A DNA stretch of 33,726 nucleotides, taken from contig JACQRL010000217.1 in the NCBI GenBank assembly GCA_016206485.1, positions 1 to 33,726 of the forward strand, read 5' to 3'. The notes beneath the pieces were generated by a model that was given only the letters and a program-made list of their open reading frames with translations, did no database searches and was not told the origin of the DNA. Position 1 is the stretch's first letter. Every line of letters starts with the position of its first letter. Positions 16,326-25,590 of the stretch are shown here, in pieces. A program made the translations under genes and the position numbers. The DNA is from Planctomycetota bacterium (lineage in GTDB: Bacteria; Planctomycetota; MHYJ01; JACQRL01; SBBU01).

Positions 16326-16508
16326 TCAAGGATTCTTGCAAACAGAATATGAAATTGCGTATACAAGAATTATAATAGCCAAAGCGATATACAAAATAGT
16401 GTGGTTCGAGAACAGTACAGTTGTGTTGTAAAGAACTAAAAGCGAAACAGCGAGCATCATAAACGATGTCAAAAGATTTGCAAGAAAGCTTTTCCCCTTT
16501 GCAAACAA
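16326..16508 (-). CDS. Small two-helix membrane protein, unknown
   Basis: A 60-aa frame beginning at TTG 16508 and lying between the large propeller gene and purF on the same strand. It has two hydrophobic segments (about residues 9-31 and 36-55) with short polar ends (MFAKGKSF, SVCKNP). No Shine-Dalgarno is visible and the start codon is weak, so the exact start is uncertain; an internal ATG pair at codons 17-18 would cut the first helix. I recognise no family. The hydrophobic pattern and lack of overlap with other genes make it plausible, but chance cannot be excluded. Confidence 0.4.
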   Translation of the reverse strand: MFAKGKSFLANLLTSFMMLAVSLLVLYNTTVLFSNHTILYIALAIIILVYAISYSVCKNP

Positions 16509-16539
16509 ATATATATACGGTGTGAAAACAAGTAAAAGT

Positions 16540-19203
16540 CTAATTATTTACCTCTACATGTCTGATAACAAAATTATTTTGCTGATCGATCGCCCTTATG
16601 ATAAAAATATTTACGCCTTCTTTCAGCTTACCCTTCAGCTTTATTTCAACCTGCTCTCTGCTGGCATCGAACAGGCTATCGTTCGGTGAAACTTCTTCCC
16701 AAGATGAGGAGTTATTGACCCTGTAGCTTACCTGTTTTAATCCTGATCCATTGTCTATTGCAGTTATCTTTATTTTCGAATCTCTTTCAACTCTTATCTC
16801 CAAGGTTGGGGGCGTATTATCAACAATGAACACGGGACTTACAATCGTAGAAGTTCGATAGCCGACCGGATTGGTTATTCTATCTGACACAATCACTTTA
16901 AGGTGATACTTGCCATCCGGTAAATCCTGAGTATTAATATTTAAACTCGGAGTGTTAACGGGCTTATCATAGAGAGGAACCCAATCCTTTTCCTCAACAC
17001 CTTTAATCATTGCCTCAAAATCCATTATGTCGCCATCCAAGTCCTGCGCCATTACTTGTACCATATATCTAGTCGGCTGACCCGGCTGGATTACTGGCTG
17101 AACCATCAGATTTTGAACACTTGGAGGATTATTAAAGACAGAGTAGGTAAGTGTTACTCTTTCCAAGTAGGAACTCGGATCAGGAAATTTGACCTTGAAT
17201 TGAATGAACTTTCCAGGAGGGCTAGATATCTTCCCATAATTTCCGACTATCGGGTTTGTCCAGTTTGACCAGCCTCCCTCTTTCGGGTCATTGGTATTTC
17301 CGGTTCTTGTTTCAATTGAAAGCTGTCCGGAACAGCCGCAATTTATAGAAATCCAGTTAACAAACTTCGCTGCATCAATTACTTTCGAGACATACTCACC
17401 TGTCGGGTTTTGTGAGTTTTCAACTAAAAATACCGCAGGCTGCGTTGAAGTTAGAATCTTAATACCGTTGTCATTAATAATACGAGTTATTTTATCAGCA
17501 TTATTGGCTTGCGCAATTACTGCAAGTTCATTATTGCCAAATCTGAATATTTTTTTCTCCATAGAAGCTGCAAAAACAAACTCATTACTCCCGACCTGAA
17601 CTGCATCCGAAATATAAAATGGGACTTGAGCAATCGTTTCAGCATTATTCTTATCAAATACTGACAGTAATGAGGTTGTAGGCTGTGAAACAGGAGGTGG
17701 TGTCTGATGAGATATTGGTTTGGTTTGTGCGGTATTGTTTTGGGCAGGCTGTTTTGAATTATTTTGTATATTCGTACCTGCTTGCTTTCCAGTTCTCTTA
17801 CCTTCCCAGCTGATGTCTATTTTGAAATCCATACCGCCACTCATTTCCTTCATATCTGTAACCTTGCCGGTACCGCTCATCTTTTCATCTTTAACCTCTC
17901 CTTCAAGAACCAATGTACCTGAACCCTCACCAAGTGCTTCGAGACTCGTTTCTAAGGTTACCTTCCCATTATCATATTTACCGGTGAAATTGAGATTTTT
18001 TGCCTTCTCATTAATTTCTTCAGGACCTTCTCCCTGAACTTCCTTCACTACAAAGGATCCATTTATGGATTTTTCTGCATTCATAGTCAGATCAGCATCT
18101 CCAATTATGGTAAAGCTTTGCTTGAAAGATTCCCCTGAGATCCCCACTTCAATAGAAACCTTGATTTCAACTGCCCAAGTACCTGAAACCGGATCCTGTT
18201 CTTCTTTTTTCTCACCAGTAGTTTCCTGCTCATCTTCTTCAACTATTATTATGCCTTCATCTTGTATATTATGCATAGTAGATTTCTGATCAGATTGTTT
18301 TTTACTCTTCTTCTTTTTGGGTTTTTCTTCTTTAATCTCCTCTTTCTTTTCTTCTTTTGCGCCGGTATTGTCTTTAGGTGGCTCTACAGTTTCTGTCTTT
18401 ATAACAGGAGGTTGCGGCGGAGGAGCCTGCATACTAGCAGGATCAACGAGATTTAACTTGGTATGTATAGGAGTGGCGTCTTGTTGTGTCAAAACTAAGA
18501 GTAATTTCCCCCCCTGATGAGGAACAATTCTGGAAACATCAAATTGATTAAACGGATATAAAATTCTTCCCTTATCCTGCGGATCTAAATTAACGAGATA
18601 TCCGGGACTCTTCGTCCCGCAAACAAAGTAATTCTGGGTTTTTAAAATTGTAGCAACTGAATTTACTTTTAGTTCCACATATTTCGATACCTCTTTATTC
18701 GGCGTGACCTTGGTAACACCTGCGGGATCGCTTGTAGCGACATAAAGATTTCCTTCTTCATCGAATGCGGAATCCCATAGTGATTTTTCCGTCAGAGATA
18801 CAAATTCGGACCACTTTCCATTTTGCCTTACAAAGATTTTTCCGGCCGGAATTGTAGTAGCATAAATATTATTTCCAAATGAAGAAAATGAAGTGACAAG
18901 CCATTGCCCTGTTTCAAATTCTTTTACAAACGTACCGGAGGAGGCCTTGTAAATATTCCCCTTACCGGTCCCATAAAGATAATTATCTGTTGAAAGTTTA
19001 TAAAAGGACCATATTGACTTTTCATCATCCGAAAGCGCCATGCTTGAAAGTACATTTGATGTTCTTATGCGTCCGTCAAAACCGATCCCGGTGTTAATGA
19101 ATTCAGCACCCTGGATAAAAGAGGAACCGCCAATCAAATCAATTTGCTTTGTATCCGAACTGAAAAGGAATAAAAAAGCAATTAGTCCAAAAGAAAGCTT
19201 CAT
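16540..19203 (-). CDS. Secreted beta-propeller protein with inserted Lys/Glu linker and beta domain
   Basis: An 887-aa protein with a signal peptide (about 1-17) and a strong AGGAGGT ribosome site. Residues 60-255 are propeller blades (YLYGTGKGNIYKA, NNIYATTIPAGKIFVRQNGKW, GNLYVATSDPAGVTKV). Residues about 258-512 are an insertion: Pro/Lys/Glu-rich linker (264-335), a beta domain (338-470; SGTWAVEIKVSIEVG, then GTLVLEGEVKDEKMSGTGKV), and a Gln/Pro-rich linker. The propeller resumes, followed by a module holding ETRTGNTNDPKEGGWSNWT and two Ig-like beta modules (DLDGDIMDFEA, DNTPPTLEIRV). The next gene upstream is a shorter paralog without the insertion. It probably acts on the cell surface or in the periplasm; the ligand is unknown. 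Confidence 0.82.
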   Translation of the reverse strand: MKLSFGLIAFLFLFSSDTKQIDLIGGSSFIQGAEFINTGIGFDGRIRTSNVLSSMALSDDEKSIWSFYKLSTDNYLYGTGKGNIYKASSGTFVKEFETGQWLVTSFSSFGNNIYATTIPAGKIFVRQNGKWSEFVSLTEKSLWDSAFDEEGNLYVATSDPAGVTKVTPNKEVSKYVELKVNSVATILKTQNYFVCGTKSPGYLVNLDPQDKGRILYPFNQFDVSRIVPHQGGKLLLVLTQQDATPIHTKLNLVDPASMQAPPPQPPVIKTETVEPPKDNTGAKEEKKEEIKEEKPKKKKSKKQSDQKSTMHNIQDEGIIIVEEDEQETTGEKKEEQDPVSGTWAVEIKVSIEVGISGESFKQSFTIIGDADLTMNAEKSINGSFVVKEVQGEGPEEINEKAKNLNFTGKYDNGKVTLETSLEALGEGSGTLVLEGEVKDEKMSGTGKVTDMKEMSGGMDFKIDISWEGKRTGKQAGTNIQNNSKQPAQNNTAQTKPISHQTPPPVSQPTTSLLSVFDKNNAETIAQVPFYISDAVQVGSNEFVFAASMEKKIFRFGNNELAVIAQANNADKITRIINDNGIKILTSTQPAVFLVENSQNPTGEYVSKVIDAAKFVNWISINCGCSGQLSIETRTGNTNDPKEGGWSNWTNPIVGNYGKISSPPGKFIQFKVKFPDPSSYLERVTLTYSVFNNPPSVQNLMVQPVIQPGQPTRYMVQVMAQDLDGDIMDFEAMIKGVEEKDWVPLYDKPVNTPSLNINTQDLPDGKYHLKVIVSDRITNPVGYRTSTIVSPVFIVDNTPPTLEIRVERDSKIKITAIDNGSGLKQVSYRVNNSSSWEEVSPNDSLFDASREQVEIKLKGKLKEGVNIFIIRAIDQQNNFVIRHVEVNN

Positions 19204-19212
19204 AATTACCTC

Positions 19213-21135
19213 CTACTTTGTAACAAAACTTTTTCCAACCAATGTTGAGTTGCCATGACCATCTGTTGCTTTTACAACTATTCTATGTGTTCCCTTATCA
19301 AGAAGAGACAGTGAAACATCGATCTCAAACTCTTCCCTTCGTGAATCAAGAAGGGCATCAACACTGGTAAATGAGATCCAACTTCCACCATCTATCTGAT
19401 ACATAAACAAACTTACGTTTGTCAGTGAATCTTCAGCATAACCTGAAAGCTTCCCGCCCGAAAAATGAAAAGTTAATTTCGGACACGTATTATCGACAGT
19501 AACTCGTGAAGTTACAGACTCTGCTGTAAGTGTATCATCTTTGTGATTCGACAAATGATCAGAAGCTTCAAGTTTGAAAATTAATCCCCCTTCCGGGAGA
19601 TCCCGTGTATTCACCATAAATACATTAGTAGTAAGCAGATCGGACAGACTATACCAATTCTTACTATTTTCTAATCTGTAATAAACTGAGTAGCTTAAAC
19701 TATCTTTATCCGCATCTTCAACAGTCCAACTCAGGTTAATCTGTCTTCCTCCCATTGGGTTATTTTGTACCAGACTGTCGAATTTTGTTATCAGTGGCCT
19801 TCGATTAAGATTTTTGTAAGAGAGGGAGGCTCTTTCCAGCTTCGAATCTTTCCCAAGAAGATTAATTCTTAGCTGCACATAACGTCCGTTTGAAACAGAA
19901 ACATTCTGCATATTTGCATCAACTGGAGAGCTCCACACGCCCCAAGTTTCATCCGGATCTGCAACGTTACCTGTTCTAATTTGCACTGTTATTCTCCCAA
20001 CTCCATCAAGTTGAAGACTGCCAAGCCTAGAAACAAAACCGGTATCAAAAACTTTGCTAAAATAGACTCCGCTTTCAGAAGCGCGGCTTGTGAGTTCTCC
20101 GATTATTGAGCGCCTGCTTCCGCAAAAATATACTGTGTTATCATCCTTCGAAATTGCAGTAATAGATCCTGTATCAGCGGATGTAATAAGCTCGCAACGG
20201 TCTGTTCCTCTGAATAAAAACAATCTGCCTGTTGAATTGAGCGATACTAAAACGCCTCCGCCTGATTCTTCAATATCATTTACAAAAACCGGGAATGATA
20301 GCAGTGGCTCAATGGTTTTATCGCTGATTCTCCAAATTGTTCCTATATCCTCTTTTCCTAAACTTGGAGTGAACTCAACCGGGAAGCTTTGCCAAGAAGT
20401 AGATTTATTCGCTGCAATTACAACATCTGTACCAAGCTTTAATATGTCAATTATATCTGTTCCACGAAATTCGTTAATCAATTCCAGATTTGTCGGGTCG
20501 CTTAACTTGAACTTATATACATGCCCCGCATCAGAAGATCCGAGCAGAACACTGTTGCCATCTATCAGGATACTTAAAAAATTCGCTACCTTTTCGCTTT
20601 CCAAAAGCTTATTCACAGAACCATCCGCAGAAAGTTCATAGAGAGCTGCAGGTAGACCGCAAACTGCATACAATTTCTTATCTTTTGAATAGAGTTTCCA
20701 AACATATTTCGAAGGAATCTGTACAAAGAGTGACCATTCATTTCCCTTTTTGACATAGATCTTCCCGTTCGGAATTGTCGAGGCGAAAATCATACTCCCG
20801 AACTTAACAAATGAAGTTATAAGTAGCTCTTTTGTATCGAACTCAAAATCGACCTGTCCGGTTTTTTTTATGCTAAAAATCTTCCCTTCATTTGTACCGC
20901 CCAAAAAAGTTCCGGAAACAGGAAGAAACGAGCTTATCAGCTCAAGTTCTTTAGCGCTTACTGTTTCTACAGTTGGAGCGACTGCCAACATTCCATCTGC
21001 AGTTATTGCTATATTTTGCAGTTCTTTTGCCTCCTTGAGAAGATTTCCCTTATCAAGAACAACCTGTTTTGACTCAAAAGAGTAAACTGCAGACATCATG
21101 GAAAAAAAGAAAACTACGCCAGCGATTTTCGCCAT
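19213..21135 (-). CDS. Secreted beta-propeller protein, paralog of its downstream neighbour
   Basis: A 640-aa protein with a signal peptide (residues 1-19, VYS-FES) and a GGAGGT ribosome site. Propeller blades occupy about 60-365 (FLGGTNEGKIFSIKK, MIFASTIPNGKIYVKKGNEW, GSSDAGHVYKFKL, VYFCGSRRSIIGEL). Then come the RTGNVADPDETWGVWSSPV module and two Ig/FN3-like modules (DADKDSLSYSVYYRLE, VDNTCPKLTF). It shares order and many motifs with the 887-aa neighbour 9 bp downstream, so a tandem duplication formed this pair. The RTGN..DP..TW..WS module recurs in secreted propeller proteins of planctomycetes and other phyla. The pair is probably co-transcribed; the function is unknown. Confidence 0.84.
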   Translation of the reverse strand: MAKIAGVVFFFSMMSAVYSFESKQVVLDKGNLLKEAKELQNIAITADGMLAVAPTVETVSAKELELISSFLPVSGTFLGGTNEGKIFSIKKTGQVDFEFDTKELLITSFVKFGSMIFASTIPNGKIYVKKGNEWSLFVQIPSKYVWKLYSKDKKLYAVCGLPAALYELSADGSVNKLLESEKVANFLSILIDGNSVLLGSSDAGHVYKFKLSDPTNLELINEFRGTDIIDILKLGTDVVIAANKSTSWQSFPVEFTPSLGKEDIGTIWRISDKTIEPLLSFPVFVNDIEESGGGVLVSLNSTGRLFLFRGTDRCELITSADTGSITAISKDDNTVYFCGSRRSIIGELTSRASESGVYFSKVFDTGFVSRLGSLQLDGVGRITVQIRTGNVADPDETWGVWSSPVDANMQNVSVSNGRYVQLRINLLGKDSKLERASLSYKNLNRRPLITKFDSLVQNNPMGGRQINLSWTVEDADKDSLSYSVYYRLENSKNWYSLSDLLTTNVFMVNTRDLPEGGLIFKLEASDHLSNHKDDTLTAESVTSRVTVDNTCPKLTFHFSGGKLSGYAEDSLTNVSLFMYQIDGGSWISFTSVDALLDSRREEFEIDVSLSLLDKGTHRIVVKATDGHGNSTLVGKSFVTK

Positions 21136-21303
21136 AGAGCACCTCCAAATTATTCAGAAACAAGATCATAGCTCAAAATAATCATTATTCCATACTTAAA
21201 ATGACGCTTTTAGAATAGAAATTGGTTACCAGATACTTGTTAAAGGTGGTACACAAATTGCCCATATACAAATAGTTATGAATGATTATGCTGGCGTGTA
21301 AAA

Positions 21304-21402
21304 ATGGCTACGACAATGTGTCCCTACTGTGGTGAACATCTGGATTTCGCCATTGAACAACAAGTGCCAGATTTTAACAAGATTTCCAAGTACATAAGAT
21401 AG
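21304..21402 (+). CDS. Possible 32-aa CxxC protein
   Basis: A short frame from ATG 21304 to TAG 21402 opens MATTMCPYCGEHLDF, a CPxCG knuckle typical of half of a zinc ribbon, and ends KISKYIR. It could be a stand-alone mini-protein, an N-terminal remnant of a zinc-ribbon protein, or chance. A TATGCT hexamer lies 11 nt upstream of the ATG; there is no Shine-Dalgarno. It sits in the roughly 300-base space between the propeller operon and hemB, which otherwise shows only the minus-strand ribosome site and no further gene. Confidence 0.35.
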   Translation: MATTMCPYCGEHLDFAIEQQVPDFNKISKYIR

Positions 21403-21436
21403 TAGAAATTTATTAAGTAATATTTAAATTAATTAC

Positions 21437-22405
21437 ATGCCTAGGTCTAGAAGATTGAGAAGGTCTGACCAGATTCGCGGTTTAACAGGCAGCGCATCTG
21501 TAAATAAAGCCAACTTTATTTATCCGCTTTTTGCTATAGAAGGAAAATCAAAGAAAGAGGCAATCTCAAGCCTTCCCGGTCAGTACAGATACACTTTGGA
21601 CATACTAAAAACAGAGCTCAAAGAGTTAAAGGAGATTGGCTTAAACAATTTCTTAATTTTCGGCGTTGTTGACAATAAAGACCAAAAAGGCAGTTATGCA
21701 CTTACAAAAAATCAGATTGTAGCAGAGGCAGTTAAACTGATTAAAGATACAGACCAAAATTTCCTTGTTTTTACTGACATATGTCTTTGCGGATACACAG
21801 ATCATGGGCATTGCGGATTAATTAAAGAAAAGGGAAATCAACTTGTTATCGATAACGATGAGACAGTAAAACTATTGGGGGAGATGGCAGTAATACATGC
21901 GAAGGCGGGAGCTGACTTTGCAGCGCCGAGCGCAATGATGGATTTTCAGGTTAAAGGAATACGGGCGGCATTAGACAATAATACCTGTGAAGATACCGGG
22001 ATAATGTCTTATTCGGCTAAATTCCTGTCTGCTTTTTACGGACCATTCAGAGAAGCAACAGGAAATACCCCCAAGATTTCTGACAGAAGCACGTACCAGC
22101 TTCCAGTCAATCATGGTAAACAGGCGATCACTGAAATTGGGCAAGATATCGATGAAGGCGCAGATATTGTGATGGTGAAACCAGCAGTTATGTATCTGGA
22201 TATAATCAATGAGGCTAGCAAAAGATATAATGCCCCTATTGCTGCGTATCATGTCAGTGGAGAGTATGCTATGATAAAGGCTGCTGTTCAGAAAGGATGG
22301 CTTGATGAAAAAAGAGCTGTGCTTGAACTCTTTACATCAATAAAAAGGGCCGGAGCTGACATTATTATTTCCTACTACAGCAAAGAAGCAGCTAAATGGC
22401 TGTAA
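21437..22405 (+). CDS. hemB: Porphobilinogen synthase (delta-aminolevulinic acid dehydratase)
   Basis: A 322-aa protein of standard length. The active-site lysines are K195 in SYSAKFLSAFYGPFR and K248 in VMVKPA. The zinc-type cysteine cluster C116-L-C118 ... C126 (DICLCGYTDHGHCG) marks a Zn-dependent enzyme rather than the Mg-only form. RSTYQLP, AYHVSGEY and the N-terminal RPRRLR-like stretch (MPRSRRLRRSDQIRGLT) also fit. It condenses two 5-aminolevulinate molecules to porphobilinogen for haem and related tetrapyrroles. No Shine-Dalgarno is visible and an AT-rich hexamer lies just upstream. No other haem gene is nearby. Confidence 0.96.
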   Translation: MPRSRRLRRSDQIRGLTGSASVNKANFIYPLFAIEGKSKKEAISSLPGQYRYTLDILKTELKELKEIGLNNFLIFGVVDNKDQKGSYALTKNQIVAEAVKLIKDTDQNFLVFTDICLCGYTDHGHCGLIKEKGNQLVIDNDETVKLLGEMAVIHAKAGADFAAPSAMMDFQVKGIRAALDNNTCEDTGIMSYSAKFLSAFYGPFREATGNTPKISDRSTYQLPVNHGKQAITEIGQDIDEGADIVMVKPAVMYLDIINEASKRYNAPIAAYHVSGEYAMIKAAVQKGWLDEKRAVLELFTSIKRAGADIIISYYSKEAAKWL

Positions 22406-22478
22406 TACCATTTTGGATTTCGAATATCAGTAAATCAAACAGAAATCTAACAGGTTCATAAATGCCGGGGTTCAATTA

Positions 22479-24596
22479 ATGGAAACTGAAGGCACCAAAC
22501 ATCTCCCTGTAAATTCGGGAAAACATCATACAGCGCCTTTTGATCAAAATTTTAACCGTTTGGCCAAAGATATCATTCAAGATGATGATTCCCCTGAAAT
22601 ACCTCAGGAAGTTCTGAAAAGATTCGACGATGAAGACGCCAGAATAGGAAAATATATAACAATCAAAGAACTTAGTAAAGGTGGCAGTGGAATTGTTTAC
22701 AAAGCATATGATACAGTACTCAACCGATATGTAGCAATCAAGTTTCCTAATATGGCTTCTGAGGCTTCACTAAGAAGGTTTCAGAGGGAGGCGCTGACAA
22801 TAGCAAAGCTTGAACATCCAAATATATGCCCTATTTACGATACCGGGTTACTGAATAACAAACATTTTATAGTAATGAAATATATAGATGGAGAGACTCT
22901 CTATAGTCTCCTCTGGAAAATCAGTACGAAAGAATGCATTGAAATATTTTTCAAAGTTTGTGATGCGATAGAGCATGCTCATAAGAATGGAGTGCTCCAT
23001 CTTGATATCAAGCCACAAAACATAATGATTTCTTCAGACAACACTGTTTACGTGCTTGATTTTGGAATTGCAAGAGATTCAGATATTCTCCAGACGAAAT
23101 CGAACGAGCTGCTCGGGACTCCTGCATACATGGCTCCTGAACAAATAAAGGAGATAACAACAGACGAGAGAACAGATATCTATTCTCTAGGAGCTTCATT
23201 ATACCACTGCCTGACAAAACAGGTGCCCATCAAGGGGGAAACAACAATTGAAATTATAACCAAAATTATCGAAAATGAACCTCTCATCCCCAGCAAGATA
23301 AACCCTGAAATAGACAAAGATCTGGAGACAATTGTTATCAAGTGCCTGTATAAAGATCCAAAACTTCGATATCAAAAAATAGGTGATCTTAAAGAAGATA
23401 TTAAACAAATTATAAATGACGAACCAATTTTCTCTAAAAGATCTACTCTTCTGTATTTCTCCAAAAAAATATTAAAAAAACACAGGAGTTTTTTTGCATC
23501 AACTATTCTGATTGCCGTTGCTATCATGGGAATAATGTTAATGTTGATGAATAAGCAAAAAAATTCGAGAGAGCAGGCGACGATTCACATAAACAAAGGC
23601 ACAGAACTATTGAAAATAGCATCTCTTGTAAAAGAGAAAGAGCACCGAAAAGGTATCCATGATTATCTGACAAATTGCATTTCTGAGTACTCAAAGGCAA
23701 TAGAAATTGATGAAACATATGCGGAAGCCTATTTAAAAAGAGGGAGGGTTTACTACAGATTGGGAAGGTTTGATCTTGCAATATCAGATTATAATTCAGC
23801 AATCGATAAAATGCCTAAACTTAGTGAATCCTATCTTTCCAGAATGCTGGCAAACCTTATGAATATTCACCATACCTCACTTGAATTCATAAAGGAGGCG
23901 GTCGAAACTGCCGTCAAAACATCGACAAATGACTTTGAATCACTAAAAAAATGCGATCCACTTCCTTCAGAGATTCAATGTGCTGAGGCTATCATCCACA
24001 TTTTTAACAATGATTACGCCAATGCAGAAAAAAGTCTGACAAGCGCCATAGATAACAATCCCACACATACAGATTCTATTTTTCTTCGTAGTATGATACG
24101 TTCAACACAGTCTAATCTAGCCAGAAAAGATGAACAAAAAAAGCCTATACTTCAAAATGCGTTAAAAGATATAGAGAGATATATCGAGCTTGATCCCAAC
24201 TTTATTTCTATATATATTTATGGGGCACTGATTAAAGCTAATTTGGGAGACAAAGATGGTTGTGACGATTTCATTCTCACTGCTAAACAAATAGGTGGGA
24301 CTAATCCAGAGGTTCATCTACAGGAAGCGAGGATAAACTTGATATTTGGTGATAAAGAAAGCGCTGTAAATATACTGAAAAATGAATCTATATTTGAAAT
24401 CGAAACATATAAAAATCAGGAGAAACTCTGTGCTTTCTATATTTCAAGAGGAATCCTTAAACTGCAGGCTGGTCTGATTACAGAAGGAGATCAGGATTTT
24501 GATAAGGCCCTTTCACTTGTACCGGTTGAGGTAAGGCCAAAGGTCTCCAGAATTCTTGACAGAAGCAGAAAATCTGCAACGAGAAGAAAGCAATAG
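22479..24596 (+). CDS. Membrane Ser/Thr protein kinase with periplasmic TPR domain
   Basis: A 705-aa Hanks-type kinase. The catalytic domain spans about residues 58-310: glycine loop SKGGSGIVYKA (66-76), ATP lysine K88 in VAIKF, catalytic H174-L-D176 followed by IKPQN, D194-F-G, and GTPAYMAPEQ. The Arg of the usual H-R-D is Leu, so this is a non-RD kinase. A membrane helix lies at about 338-357. The outer part (about 365-695) consists of TPR-like helical pairs (SEYSKAIEIDETYAEAYLKR, ISDYNSAIDKMPKLSESYLS). The layout suggests a receptor kinase sensing through the TPR region. A convergent ECF sigma gene ends 7 bp away. GGGG eight bases upstream of the ATG could aid initiation. Confidence 0.93.
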   Translation: METEGTKHLPVNSGKHHTAPFDQNFNRLAKDIIQDDDSPEIPQEVLKRFDDEDARIGKYITIKELSKGGSGIVYKAYDTVLNRYVAIKFPNMASEASLRRFQREALTIAKLEHPNICPIYDTGLLNNKHFIVMKYIDGETLYSLLWKISTKECIEIFFKVCDAIEHAHKNGVLHLDIKPQNIMISSDNTVYVLDFGIARDSDILQTKSNELLGTPAYMAPEQIKEITTDERTDIYSLGASLYHCLTKQVPIKGETTIEIITKIIENEPLIPSKINPEIDKDLETIVIKCLYKDPKLRYQKIGDLKEDIKQIINDEPIFSKRSTLLYFSKKILKKHRSFFASTILIAVAIMGIMLMLMNKQKNSREQATIHINKGTELLKIASLVKEKEHRKGIHDYLTNCISEYSKAIEIDETYAEAYLKRGRVYYRLGRFDLAISDYNSAIDKMPKLSESYLSRMLANLMNIHHTSLEFIKEAVETAVKTSTNDFESLKKCDPLPSEIQCAEAIIHIFNNDYANAEKSLTSAIDNNPTHTDSIFLRSMIRSTQSNLARKDEQKKPILQNALKDIERYIELDPNFISIYIYGALIKANLGDKDGCDDFILTAKQIGGTNPEVHLQEARINLIFGDKESAVNILKNESIFEIETYKNQEKLCAFYISRGILKLQAGLITEGDQDFDKALSLVPVEVRPKVSRILDRSRKSATRRKQ

Positions 24597-24603
24597 TTCA
24601 TTA

Positions 24604-25344
24604 TTATTTTTCAATCCACAATGAAAGCAGATACTTTAGCTCATCTTCAATTTCATTGTTATCTAAAACATATTCGCTTATCTCTTTGCGTATAATTCCT
24701 TTGAGTAGCTTTCTGGCGTAGCGAAGGTAGTTAGTAACATCTGTTTCTTTCAGGCCAAATTGTTCACCGACATCCTGTCTCGTCTTAAGCTCATGAGATG
24801 ACTTATCAAAATAGTATTTGTTGAAGATCTCGAAATATCGTGATTTCCCCTCCCTGTTGAGTCTATTTTTGAGCGTCTCGAATGACCTTGACAAAACCGA
24901 CTTTGCCCAGTCGATGTCAAATAGCTCTGTCGGATCGGCCAGTTGTGATTCATTCAGATTGTCTTCTTCCACATCATCAATGTTGATTACTATCATATCG
25001 CGACCGCGCTTTATGCTCTGCTCTTTTCTCTTCATATTCATGAGAAAATTTTTCAAAACTGCCCGTATAAATGTCCTGAATCTGCCGTTTTCCGGGGCAA
25101 CTTCATCAAGGTAATTTTTTTCCAGAAAACACTTGAAAAATTCCTGTGTGAGATCCTTCGCTTCCTCGCCTGACTTTGACCAGAACCTTCTTATGTGTAA
25201 ATAAATGGGTTTCCAGTAGAGAGATATAAGATATTGCATTTTTTCTTTGTATTCAGCCGAATTTCTATCCTTTGCGGTGAGGATGATTGTCCAGGCAGTC
25301 TGAGGAAATCCGGATGGCTCTGACACAGACTCAGTACTGTTCAT
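24604..25344 (-). CDS. ECF-type RNA polymerase sigma factor
   Basis: Read from the ATG at 25344, the protein has 246 aa. Region 2 is about residues 33-120 (LYWKPIYLHIRRFW, EEAKDLTQEFFKCFLEKNYL, GRFRTFIRAVLKNFLMNMKR). Region 4 is about 165-215 (TRQDVGEQFGLKETDVTNYL, RYARKLLKG), followed by a roughly 30-residue acidic helix. The 'DLTQEFF ... FR.FL...L..F' pattern is common in planctomycete ECF factors found next to Ser/Thr kinases. A TGGACT-17-TATACT promoter ends 10 nt before this ATG and lies inside the longer frame, which rules against starting at 25398. No anti-sigma gene is seen. The convergent kinase may control it, which is an inference from other genomes. Confidence 0.88.
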   Translation of the reverse strand: MNSTESVSEPSGFPQTAWTIILTAKDRNSAEYKEKMQYLISLYWKPIYLHIRRFWSKSGEEAKDLTQEFFKCFLEKNYLDEVAPENGRFRTFIRAVLKNFLMNMKRKEQSIKRGRDMIVINIDDVEEDNLNESQLADPTELFDIDWAKSVLSRSFETLKNRLNREGKSRYFEIFNKYYFDKSSHELKTRQDVGEQFGLKETDVTNYLRYARKLLKGIIRKEISEYVLDNNEIEDELKYLLSLWIEK

Positions 25345-25354
25345 ATAAAATTTA

Positions 25355-25383
25355 AGTATAAGAAAGATGATTCGTGCAGTCCA
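25355..25383 (-). promoter_or_regulatory. Promoter of the ECF sigma gene (TGGACT-17-TATACT)
   Basis: On the minus strand, TGGACT (25383-25378) and TATACT (25360-25355) are 17 bp apart, and TATACT ends 10 nt before the ATG at 25344. It closely resembles the SOS cassette promoter (TAGACT-17-TATACT). No ribosome site is present, so the transcript is probably leaderless or nearly so. Confidence 0.55.
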
Positions 25384-25495
25384 TGCAGCTGCGACCAATA
25401 GCCGCAGAATTGATTAAAACCCACTTACAATAAAGAAAAGGTATCATAAAACTCCTCTAAAATGAAGATTAAACGGTGTTTATGAAGGTAAACTT

Positions 25496-25590
25496 TTTTC
25501 AACAAATTTTCACAAAGTCGTGCACGCGCAGCAAAAACTTTACCTTAGTATTATAGAGGGCAAAAAGCCTGAAAGGATGTAAGGAATGAA
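25496..25590 (+). repeat. 95-bp leader repeat, copy 1
   Basis: This 95-bp segment recurs at 27412-27506 with two differences (25567 g for a, 25578 t for g). It covers a palindrome CGTGCACG (25519-25526), a possible -10 TATTAT (25549-25554), the ribosome site and the first bases of the coding region. In this copy the ribosome site is weakened from GGAGG to GGATG. It drives a decayed gene. Confidence 0.93.
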
